Source: RGIG3009 sp045630285
GTDB taxonomy: Bacteria > Bacillota > Clostridia > Oscillospirales > Acutalibacteraceae
Assembly: GCA_045630285.1 (NCBI GenBank)
Contig: JAZQSX010000042.1
Coordinates: forward strand, 1 to 42,085
Direction of reading: 5' to 3'
DNA length: 42,085 bases
Shown here: piece after piece, positions 33,201 through 38,914 of the stretch
Numbering within the stretch: position 1 is the stretch's first letter
Layout of the letters: each line of letters starts with the position of its first letter
Program-made: the position numbers and the translations under genes
Notes under the pieces: generated by a model
Told to the model about the DNA's origin: nothing
The model's database searches: none
What the model saw: the letters and a program-made list of their open reading frames with translations, nothing else

Positions 33201-34497
33201 TCGCTTTGTGAAGATCGGCAACGACGACTCTGTCGTGCTCGGCGGTGACTTTGAGTTCAGCGCTCCGACCAATGCGTACTACGACAAGATCATCCGCAAC
33301 GGCTTCGGCACGATCGAAGAAGAAGCGGACGGCAATCACGTCCTCAAACTCAAAGCAGGTGTCGGTCGCGGCAGTTCCACCGCCATCATGTCAATGGGCT
33401 ATCTCAAGAAGAACACGGTGTACAAGGTCACCTTCCGCTATCGCGGCGGAGCATTCCTTTTCAACGTTGCGGGCGGCAACGGCTGGGCCTACATCATCAA
33501 CAACGTCCCGCTGACCAAGAATTTGCCGGCGGCCGCCGAGTGGACCGAGGTTGAGGCCTACTTCGCCTCCGGCTCCGCGACCAACAACAGCAGCAACTGG
33601 TCGTCCATGGTGCAGATCGGTACGCCGAACGCCACCGAGCCCGTCTACGTCGACGACATCGTGTTCGACGAAGTAGATGCGGGCGTGTACGTCAAGGCGG
33701 TCGCCGCGGCGGCGAATCGTCCGGGCAGCCTGGTGCTCTCCGCAGGCAGCGAAAGCGGCAGCCTGCTGACCACCGTCAAAGCGGGCTCGACCGTCCGCGT
33801 TACCGCAAAGCCGAACAGCGGCTATATGATGGTACCCGGATCGCTGCGCTACGTCAAGCGTGACGGTACCGAGGTCAAGATCCTCAACAAGTCGATGAAC
33901 GCTCTGAACTTCGGTAAGGGAGACGGCACGGTGTACGAATTCGTCCTGCCTGAGGACCACGTCGGCATCACGGCGGACTTCGTTTCCACCGCCGCCACGT
34001 CGGTCGGCTTCGACACCATCGGTACATCGCTGCATGTCGGCGCCGGCGGCGATAACTACGACGGCATCCGTTTCCTCAACCGTATGTACTTCGGTGACGG
34101 CTTCGATGCAAACTTCGAGACGCTCACCGTGCGCTATGGCGGCGTCGAATATGAGGTCATCGAGATCGGCTCACTGCTCAAGAGAAGCGAGAATGCGACC
34201 GACCTGACGCTCGCGAACGCTGAAGCGGCGCTGTCGCTGTCGGGTGTGAATCGGATGTGGAAATCCGTTGCGTACAAGGCGGGAGACAATATGAGTGTCG
34301 TCGACTACACGGGCGGCTACATCGACTTCTCGGTCGTGATGCTGCGTGGCAGCAACGTGAGCGAAGAAGCGTTTAACGCTCGTTCGTATACGGCTCGTGG
34401 CTATATGAAGCTCGAAGCGGCGGACGGCACGGTCATCACGGTGGAATGTGACAACCAGCTGACCAACAGCATCGACACAACGGCACCGTTGCTGTAA
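27250..34497 (+). CDS. Giant secreted multidomain protein: binding modules, metallophosphoesterase, beta-propeller
   Basis: 2415 residues. Signal peptide MKHTLKRSLAYLLSVALVV ends near IAAESAEA. Two CBM4/9-like jelly rolls (NGDFEQGTTGW; GGDFESHSVSW) are followed by a bacterial Ig-like domain (~327-415). Residues ~600-870 are a calcineurin-like phosphoesterase: GDTQ (610-613), GLGDITE (644-650), GNHD (678-681), His764 and SGHV (His812), giving a complete metal site. A Cys/His module follows (~887-998; ACSCGDK, TCSCGEE), then a beta-propeller-like region (~1003-1402) reminiscent of sialidase/GH43 folds. Three or four more jelly-roll modules, an Ig-like part and a beta-rich C-terminus (ITADFVSTAATSVGFDTIG) complete it. 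There is no sorting signal. ATG 27250 is chosen for AAGGGGAG just upstream. The gene is unusually GC-rich (75% in 28321-28380 by hand count). It probably acts on extracellular phosphorylated or glycosylated polymers; the substrate is unknown. Confidence 0.88.
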   Translation: MKHTLKRSLAYLLSVALVVTCAVSGLVLPIAAESAEAQSTVTNLLANGDFEQGTTGWDNCADMIKEGVGYGGSKGLAYDTHGYSAFATWQGNLALEPHSVYRVTYRYHGAPVCIYPAGTKTDVSDFGLKTATKDYGDWATRIVYFTTGANPVLSSVRFGRTTADTTGTTYIDDVVIEKFTENVNQIVGGDFESHSVSWLEAITNSQVMELVPDPLDATNTVALCTKDNHGYYKYLRLLPARRYRLSFKHYGESLKFQFDKTVGLKTDGSALGGWETTGRHDEWTTVSLEFDTFNQNVVTSNGAYQLIFGYGVGAYIDDVSLVTIPSVTSLTLNASELSLRTGKKYQLTYTMTPADAPVPGGALTWSSDSPDVVSVTADGQLFVRGNAGQSAIITLSNPCISASCTVTIPTDDPAVDAFFKDSGIGTYTVTALNFDKIIASEAAYTALTAAQKEYITELLPVGRDYPDLLAKAKEKQAELAADWANYYACDGAGAPYTAVDFNNCLWIAQAAEEWAAMSDSTKALVNAQVQTASGMTFDRMLADACALLPAREADDEAPEGNDGATAPVEPEDTVEPGKIVSSGSTSITISNDWRDSVEIPDYAYSIAIVGDTQVITDRSPEGLKKIYDWILANKEAKNIQFVAGLGDITEHNTEDEWTIAAEQILRLKGEIPFSVVYGNHDVYNYSTALYNQYLSVDAQFSHLSSDRYGLYEEGKTDNTWQLFEVGDVKYMMITLEFGPSHEVLAWAGEVCDAHPDRNVIITTHAYLDGKGYVMNENHSGSPHIKGGDTYGTTIWEELVSTHDNIVLAFSGHVTADKAMTRQEIGKYGQIVTQTVSNPQTIDDQSMLTGMVTMLYFSEDGTKMTVSDYSTIQEKFYGEPYTVTVDKAQHRHKPSTDQWSADLGSHWYACSCGDKANEAPHAFTAWELTSTDGVQQRLCAICEYTQTLTVPALFTEVELHRASTHVWSYDENNHWLTCSCGEENVSMDEHLWTAWEKTGTASSASIFREDNVITLSSYLEGAPISNGVGVLDPSANADAVALGDTFAAELKANIIADFEKEGDKMVHVSSFTIIDGMVYMTYYANTATAAESAAHQEARFAYCPVDDPSDMTVITIQKVGDTVEGQKVEMLYDTILMNKDTSEIFIMWTAKTSQYYRFYRVFDVATGELGPIRVNRFKAGDVTNDFSISGVRKALKANGMNTRWMLSDIGIMQKLTSRVEDGVTWYYTGAYIWQFNCIIKSKDLITWEFVAAPDFDNQSEYENATYVLGDKVYYFVRQYDGNSTFDDEGNKVKCATGFLTAYDLVGKTWDAPLEIKDCQSRSDFFYYNGELYLMHAPKNRNGIGFVRIDTENIGNSEAVLVADMQSSCFYPFAMVYGNDLYISYTVNRQHIRLAKVDLSTYFGVNETPIAALPETTPDMTEEEEVEDDLDVWERFCPCGASEYKALPMGMPTETDTDKNLIYGKIDQNVGLGATESTTVTKTVAVDLKAGSRYALRFTAKGGTGKVELVGIAGAAVTTVVNDAWRTYQYLFTPTTDLTTLDIKFTRTGATRFDAVNIQLLEAPQDGTFNLFPGADMTVENVVFATATSGLGPVYNAPASHATDPTDSSNTVLYLPKGKAAYFQLNNALKGLQLNSDMYLEITFRRTGGATRLRKNWGANFPIYIGDQEAATADGVWETYTYYVAPGSADLIYGSGAWGSQHISFYAPNADAYIDDIVIREVPRIESVSFKDGNVKVQANTTAQNLEDQLVITPPTACPLDLTNLTWSIANTTTNKWNPTDAKFNGTEFEAVTLSGSTVTIAPQGQNGHMTEIWSLENVRPTVTVTVSETVSVTAPIEWVYADEVFNWDIDNTLEMPQSTIDAYVTYENGTDGNKVLSLPTAKDFTIFAKPEMFLEPNTRYLLSYRSKAVAGDTGRVYAYMSNQTGIAPLNNPTGKAILESNNTTGDWVTNAAIFETNDAPANDRNYSVMFQRYGAGTNNVMVDDIRFVKIGNDDSVVLGGDFEFSAPTNAYYDKIIRNGFGTIEEEADGNHVLKLKAGVGRGSSTAIMSMGYLKKNTVYKVTFRYRGGAFLFNVAGGNGWAYIINNVPLTKNLPAAAEWTEVEAYFASGSATNNSSNWSSMVQIGTPNATEPVYVDDIVFDEVDAGVYVKAVAAAANRPGSLVLSAGSESGSLLTTVKAGSTVRVTAKPNSGYMMVPGSLRYVKRDGTEVKILNKSMNALNFGKGDGTVYEFVLPEDHVGITADFVSTAATSVGFDTIGTSLHVGAGGDNYDGIRFLNRMYFGDGFDANFETLTVRYGGVEYEVIEIGSLLKRSENATDLTLANAEAALSLSGVNRMWKSVAYKAGDNMSVVDYTGGYIDFSVVMLRGSNVSEEAFNARSYTARGYMKLEAADGTVITVECDNQLTNSIDTTAPLL

Positions 34498-34513
34498 GAG
34501 GGGAGAGACAGTG

Positions 34514-34633
34514 ATGAAAACGTATCAAAAGCCGCTGCTCTCCGTGTTAGAGCTTACTAGCGACGAAGCCCTCGCCGCTGTGATACAAAGCGAACCGACG
34601 GTTGAGGATAACGACGACGATCTGTCGGTATAA
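34514..34633 (+). CDS. 39-residue peptide of unknown function
   Basis: Reads MKTYQKPLLSVLELTSDEAL and ends EDNDDDLSV. It begins 16 nt after the giant gene's stop, with GGGGAGAG upstream, and a strong terminator follows 15 nt after its stop, so it is a real gene on the same transcript. The layout MKxYxKPxL...DEALA followed by a short tail resembles small peptides of gut Clostridia, some of which look like leaders of modified peptides, but there is no Cys and no modifying enzyme beside it. Function unknown. Confidence 0.75.
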   Translation: MKTYQKPLLSVLELTSDEALAAVIQSEPTVEDNDDDLSV

Positions 34634-34648
34634 CAGCAAAGCAAACAC

Positions 34649-34686
34649 GAAACGCCGCAGCACACGCTGCGGCGTTTCTGCTTTTG
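34649..34686 (+). terminator. Rho-independent terminator
   Basis: 13-bp perfect stem 34649-34661 with 34666-34678, then TGCTTTTG. Confidence 0.9.
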
Positions 34687-34709
34687 CAAAATTTTATTGT
34701 CGAGAGGTC

Positions 34710-34738
34710 TTGACAAACCCGAAATGCTGTGATATACT
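34710..34738 (+). promoter_or_regulatory. Promoter of the tRNA-Gly gene
   Basis: Perfect TTGACA (34710-34715), 17-bp spacer, TATACT (34733-34738), 14 bp before the tRNA. Confidence 0.85.
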
Positions 34739-34751
34739 TTCGCTTGCAGTT

Positions 34752-34827
34752 GCGGCTTTAGCTCATCTGGTAGAGCGCCACCTTGCCAAGGTGGAGGTAG
34801 CGAGTTCGAGCCTCGTAAGCCGCTCCA
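34752..34827 (+). tRNA. tRNA-Gly (anticodon GCC)
   Basis: GCGGCTT acceptor strand pairs with AAGCCGC; D-arm TAGCTCATCTGGTAGAGC, anticodon loop CTTGCCAAG, T-arm GAGTTCGAGCCTC and encoded CCA (34825-34827) are all present in 76 nt. Confidence 0.97.
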
Positions 34828-34831
34828 AAAC

Positions 34832-34863
34832 AAAAGACCGAGTCGAAAGACTCGGTCTTTTTT
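34832..34863. terminator. Bidirectional terminator between tRNA-Gly and the phosphatase gene
   Basis: 13-bp perfect stem, GAAA loop, A4 and T6 ends. Confidence 0.92.
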
Positions 34864-34867
34864 GCGT

Positions 34868-35590
34868 TTAATGTCTGGTTTTGTCCTCAAAGCATTCGCA
34901 AAAGCGGGCACTGAAGGCCGCTTCTTCGTTGCCGGCATACAGGTGAGACACGTCACCGATACCGGCGCAGCGCAGGGAGGCGATGCCCTCGATGCGTTCC
35001 TCGGTATAGAAAGTAGAGACTGCCGACGGCGGGGTGCACATGTGCTGCCAGACGGTGTAGGGCGAGCAGTTCAGCAGGTGAGAGAACAGCACCCCCGACA
35101 AGCCGTAGTGACAAACGAATACCAACGTGTCGTGGTTGGCGTGCTCGACGGCATACTGCGTACCGTTGCGGCGATAGCCGTGTTGTGCCAGCACGGCATC
35201 GAAAGCGTCACACACCTCGTCGTAAGCGGCGACGGCCTCCACCGAAACCGTGTCATCGTTGCGCCACGCAGTGGGGGAGTAAAGCAGCGGATGTGCATTC
35301 ATATACTCCGGCAGGATGTCCCAGCAGAGGGTCTCACGACGGGGATAGGTCACCTTGGCTGTCACATAGCTGAACTCTCGCAGCCAGGGGCAGTATTCCG
35401 CCGTGATACCCAGCCGTTGCAGGGTCGGCTCGGCGGTCAACCGTGCACGACCGAGCGTGGAACAATAGACGGCGGTGATATTTTCTTTACACAAGCGGTC
35501 AGCAAGCAATTCCACCTCACGCTTACCCTTTTCGGTCAGTCCGTCGATGCTGTAATCCGGGTCACCGTGGCGTATAATAAGGATCTTCAT
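34868..35590 (-). CDS. Histidine phosphatase family protein
   Basis: 240 residues. It begins MKILIIRHGDPDYSIDGLTE; the RHG motif with catalytic His8 and the conserved Arg after it (RARLTAEPT) are present, and FVCHYGLSGVLFSH holds the second catalytic His. This is the phosphoglycerate mutase-like (branch 1) superfamily, which removes phosphates from small molecules or proteins. Its substrate cannot be read. Start at ATG 35590, after AAGAGGG; upstream in-frame codons lie in the promoter. It is divergent from the GH30 gene. Confidence 0.9.
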   Translation of the reverse strand: MKILIIRHGDPDYSIDGLTEKGKREVELLADRLCKENITAVYCSTLGRARLTAEPTLQRLGITAEYCPWLREFSYVTAKVTYPRRETLCWDILPEYMNAHPLLYSPTAWRNDDTVSVEAVAAYDEVCDAFDAVLAQHGYRRNGTQYAVEHANHDTLVFVCHYGLSGVLFSHLLNCSPYTVWQHMCTPPSAVSTFYTEERIEGIASLRCAGIGDVSHLYAGNEEAAFSARFCECFEDKTRH

Positions 35591-35615
35591 AGCATACACC
35601 CTCTTTCTGTTTAGT

Positions 35616-35645
35616 ATTGTAGCACAGTTTTTCGTCAAAAAGCAA
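35616..35645 (-). promoter_or_regulatory. Promoter of the phosphatase gene
   Basis: Minus strand TTGCTT (35640-35645), 18-bp spacer, TACAAT (35616-35621). Confidence 0.5.
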
Positions 35646-35648
35646 GAG

Positions 35649-35683
35649 ATACTCTTGACTTCCACAGTGGATTAGAGTATAAA
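35649..35683 (+). promoter_or_regulatory. GH30 gene promoter with overlapping inverted repeat
   Basis: TTGACT (35655-35660), 17-bp spacer, TATAAA (35678-35683). ATACTCT (35649-35655) and AGAGTAT (35674-35680) are inverted repeats that embrace the promoter and may bind a regulator. Confidence 0.6.
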
Positions 35684-35701
35684 AAAGTTGGGGGTGATCT
35701 T

Positions 35702-37036
35702 ATGAAGTTGTTGGAAATGTATCAAATGAAGCAGAGCGAATTGCGTACGTTACGCAATGAGAGATTTACCCAATCCTATGTGAGTGATTTTCAAAAAAAT
35801 GAACTCATCTGTCAATACAATTCGCTGAACATATACCCTGTGGAACGGCAAACGGTGTTCGGCTTTGGTTGTGCTGCCAGTGAGGGTGCGGCATATGTGT
35901 ACTCGCAAATGAACGAAGAAAACCGTCGGCGCGTACTGGAACTGTTGCTTGGTGACAGTGGTCTGCGGCAAACGTTTTTCCGCATTCATATCGGCTCTTG
36001 CGACTATTCGCCGGAGGAGTATATGCTGGTGGAGGACGGCGATTATGAACTGAAAACTTTCAGCATTGATCACGACCGTCAGTACACTATTCCTTTTTTG
36101 AAGGACCTGATTGCGTTCGCACGGGCTCATGGCAGAGAACCATACTTTTTGGCTTCGCCGTGGAGTCCTCCGCCGTTTATGAAAACTAACAACAGTTATG
36201 TGCAAGGTCGACTGAAAAAAGAGTGTTATCCGATTTTTGCACGGTATGTGGCAAAGTTTGTGGAGGCGTATGCCAACGAGGGTATCAAGATATCGGCGGT
36301 CACATTGGAGAACGAGCCCGATGCCGGCACGCCGTGGGAAAGTTGTCGATACACGCCGGAAGAGGAAGCCGAATACGCCGAACATCTGTATGAAGCGTTG
36401 CAATCGTTGGGGCATGAGGTCAAGCTGCTGTGCTTTGATCATAACAAAGGCGGATTCTACAACTATGCCAGCGTCGAATACCCGAGGTTGGGTGATAAAT
36501 TGTGGGGTGCTGCACTGCATTACTACGATGGCACGCATTTTGACGAGCTGGAGCTGCTTTATAATCTCTATCCTGATAAGATCATGCTGGCAACCGAACT
36601 CAGCGAGGGAATCAACGGGGTGCAAATCAACCTGATGAAGGAGATCATCGGCGATCTGAACCACGGTGTCAGCGGTTTTCAGGAGTGGTGTATGCTGTTG
36701 GATGAAACGGGTGCACCGTATCACAACCGTCCGTTTGGAAGTAACAGCTCGTTGGTATACGATCGGCAGACGGGCGTGGTTGAAAAACACAGCCGCTGGT
36801 ACAAGGCGTATATGTTTTCGCATTTCATCGACGTTGGCGCAACGGTGTTGGCAACCTCGTCCTACGACGATGCCATCTATCTGTGTGCTGTGCGCAACCC
36901 CGATGGTAAGCTGGTGGTCGTGATCTATAATTCTAAGCCCACCGCAGAGAATGCGTTTGTCAAGACCATGACAGAAAATATGCCGATCACGCTACTGCCT
37001 GACACCTGTTATACCCTGATTCTGCAGGAAGATTAA
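35702..37036 (+). CDS. Glycoside hydrolase family 30 enzyme, intracellular
   Basis: 444 residues without a signal peptide. GH30 marks are FGFGCAASEGAAYVYSQM near the N-terminus, SPWSPPPFMKTNNSYVQG, the acid/base Glu205 in ENEPDAG, and the nucleophile Glu299 in LATELSEG. The C-terminus (KLVVVIYNSKPTAENAFV) is the beta-sandwich that packs on the barrel in this family. GH30 enzymes cleave beta-glycosides such as glucosylceramide, beta-1,6-glucan, xylan or fucosides; the subfamily cannot be set by eye. Absence of export signals suggests that it acts on imported oligosaccharides. GGGGGTGA lies just before the ATG. Confidence 0.9.
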   Translation: MKLLEMYQMKQSELRTLRNERFTQSYVSDFQKNELICQYNSLNIYPVERQTVFGFGCAASEGAAYVYSQMNEENRRRVLELLLGDSGLRQTFFRIHIGSCDYSPEEYMLVEDGDYELKTFSIDHDRQYTIPFLKDLIAFARAHGREPYFLASPWSPPPFMKTNNSYVQGRLKKECYPIFARYVAKFVEAYANEGIKISAVTLENEPDAGTPWESCRYTPEEEAEYAEHLYEALQSLGHEVKLLCFDHNKGGFYNYASVEYPRLGDKLWGAALHYYDGTHFDELELLYNLYPDKIMLATELSEGINGVQINLMKEIIGDLNHGVSGFQEWCMLLDETGAPYHNRPFGSNSSLVYDRQTGVVEKHSRWYKAYMFSHFIDVGATVLATSSYDDAIYLCAVRNPDGKLVVVIYNSKPTAENAFVKTMTENMPITLLPDTCYTLILQED

Positions 37037-37040
37037 GTTT

Positions 37041-37075
37041 ACGCCGACGGAGACCCTCTCCGCCGGCGTTTGTTA
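37041..37075 (+). terminator. Rho-independent terminator of the GH30 gene
   Basis: 13-bp stem with one A-C mismatch (37041-37053 with 37057-37069), then TTGTTATT. Moderate. Confidence 0.65.
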
Positions 37076-37111
37076 TTCACAAAAATTTTACGCATTTCTG
37101 TGTCCTCTACC

Positions 37112-37140
37112 TTGATTTGCCATACCAAAAGTGGTATAAT
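37112..37140 (+). promoter_or_regulatory. Promoter of the ABC exporter operon
   Basis: TTGATT (37112-37117), 17-bp spacer, TATAAT (37135-37140). ATACC (37122-37126) and GGTAT (37133-37137) are inverted repeats inside it, a possible repressor site. Confidence 0.75.
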
Positions 37141-37171
37141 TCCTCTGTTTAACAGAAAGGAAGCCAAAGGT

Positions 37172-38914
37172 ATGATCAAACGTCTTGCCAAATGCATTCG
37201 TGAATACCGCCGTCCCACGATACTGACGCTGATTTTCATCGTGTTGGAAGCGATTATCGAATGCCTGATACCGTTTATTACCGCTGACCTCGTCAACCGT
37301 ATTCAAAGCGGTGCGGAGGTTGCGGATATCTTGAGCACTGGTGCGTTGTTGGTGGGCATGGCGGTGCTGTCGCTGTGTTGCGGCGGTATCGCGGGTTTCA
37401 CCTGCGCCAAAGCCTCTGCCGGCTTTGCCAAAAACGTGCGGCACGATGTGTTTCACCGTGTGCAAGGATTCTCGTTTGGCAATGTGGACAAGTTTTCCAC
37501 CTCGTCACTCGTCACCCGCTTAACCACCGATATCAACAACGCGCAGATGGCGTATATGATGCTGATCCGCATTGCCATTCGTGCGCCTATGATGCTGATT
37601 TTCTCTATCATCATGGCGTACATCATGGGTGGTGCGCTGGCCACTTCGTTTGTGGTTATTATTCCGGTCTTGGTGACGGGCTTGTTATTGGTAGCGCGCA
37701 AAGCGATGCCGGCATTCCGTCGTGTTTTCAAAAAATACGACCGTCTCAATGAATCGATTGAGGAGAACGTACGTGGTATGCGGGTGGTTAAAGGCTTCTC
37801 CCGTGAGCCGTATGAAAAGAAAAAGTTTTTTGCTGCCGCCGACGATATTCGGGGTGACTTTACCCGTGCAGAGCGGGTGGTGGCGCTCAACGGCCCGATC
37901 ATGCAGATCTGTGTGAACTTTAATATGGTGTTCGTGATGCTGGTAGGCTCGCAGCTGGCTGTCACCAGTGCCGGCACGGTCATCAACCTCGGTCAAATGA
38001 CGGCGATGCTGACCTACGGTATGCAGATCCTGATCCAGCTGATGATGCTGTCGATGATCTACGTGATGCTGACGATGTCCGCCGAGTCGATCAAGCGTAT
38101 CAATGAGGTGCTCAGCGAGGAATCGACGATCGTGAATCCCGCTGATCCGGTGCTGCAGGTAGCGGACGGCTCGATTGATTTCAGTGGCGTAAACTTCAAA
38201 TATTCCGAGAGCGCAGAGCGCTTTGCGCTGGAAAACATCGACCTGCATATCGATTCCGGTATGACAGTCGGTATTCTCGGCGGTACGGGCTCCAGTAAGA
38301 CCACGTTGGTCCAGTTGATCCCCCGCTTGTATGACACGACGGAGGGCTCGGTTTCGGTCGGCGGTGTCGACGTGCGCCGCTACGATCTGGATACCCTGCG
38401 TGGCGAGGTCGCCATGGTGCTGCAGAAGAATTTGTTGTTCTCCGGTACGATCAAGGAAAATCTGCGCTGGGGCAACCCCAACGCCACCGACGAAGAGCTG
38501 GTAGAGGCGTGCCGTTTAGCGCAGGCGGACGAGTTTGTCCGTTCTTTCCCCGACGGGTATGACACCTTCATTGAGCAGGGGGGCACCAACGTATCGGGCG
38601 GGCAAAAGCAGCGGTTGTGTATTGCCCGGGCGTTGCTGAAGCGTCCCAAGATCTTGATTCTGGACGACTCCACCAGTGCGGTGGATACCCGTACGGATGC
38701 ACTGATCCGTGAAGGCTTCAAGCAGTATATCCCCGAAACCACCAAGATCATCATTGCCCAACGTGTGGCGTCGGTGCAGGATGCCGATTTGATTTTGGTA
38801 ATGGACAACGGTACGGTCGTGGCTTCCGGAACGCATAAGGAATTACTGCACAGCAGCGACATCTACCGTGAAGTGTATGAGCAGCAGATGAACGGGGGTG
38901 AGGACGATGAGTAA
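37172..38914 (+). CDS. ABC exporter subunit A (heterodimeric, degenerate site)
   Basis: 580 residues. The first ~320 residues hold six membrane helices of an ABC exporter (ILTLIFIVLEAIIECLIPFI, SLCCGGIAGFTCAKAS, IAIRAPMMLIFSIIMAYIMG). The nucleotide-binding part has Walker A GILGGTGSSKTT, Q-loop MVLQKNLLFSGT, signature VSGGQKQRL and Walker B ILILDDSTSA. The Asp after Walker B, instead of the catalytic Glu, marks the degenerate half of BmrC/D-like heterodimers. It pumps unknown compounds, perhaps drugs or lipids, outward. Its stop overlaps the next gene by 8 nt. Start at ATG 37172; AAAGGA lies 10 nt upstream. Confidence 0.92.
   Translation: MIKRLAKCIREYRRPTILTLIFIVLEAIIECLIPFITADLVNRIQSGAEVADILSTGALLVGMAVLSLCCGGIAGFTCAKASAGFAKNVRHDVFHRVQGFSFGNVDKFSTSSLVTRLTTDINNAQMAYMMLIRIAIRAPMMLIFSIIMAYIMGGALATSFVVIIPVLVTGLLLVARKAMPAFRRVFKKYDRLNESIEENVRGMRVVKGFSREPYEKKKFFAAADDIRGDFTRAERVVALNGPIMQICVNFNMVFVMLVGSQLAVTSAGTVINLGQMTAMLTYGMQILIQLMMLSMIYVMLTMSAESIKRINEVLSEESTIVNPADPVLQVADGSIDFSGVNFKYSESAERFALENIDLHIDSGMTVGILGGTGSSKTTLVQLIPRLYDTTEGSVSVGGVDVRRYDLDTLRGEVAMVLQKNLLFSGTIKENLRWGNPNATDEELVEACRLAQADEFVRSFPDGYDTFIEQGGTNVSGGQKQRLCIARALLKRPKILILDDSTSAVDTRTDALIREGFKQYIPETTKIIIAQRVASVQDADLILVMDNGTVVASGTHKELLHSSDIYREVYEQQMNGGEDDE

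Noticed and set aside
32041..33339. Minus-strand frame of 432 codons opposite the giant gene
   Set aside because: A by-product of high GC at third positions; the plus frame has consistent secreted modules.
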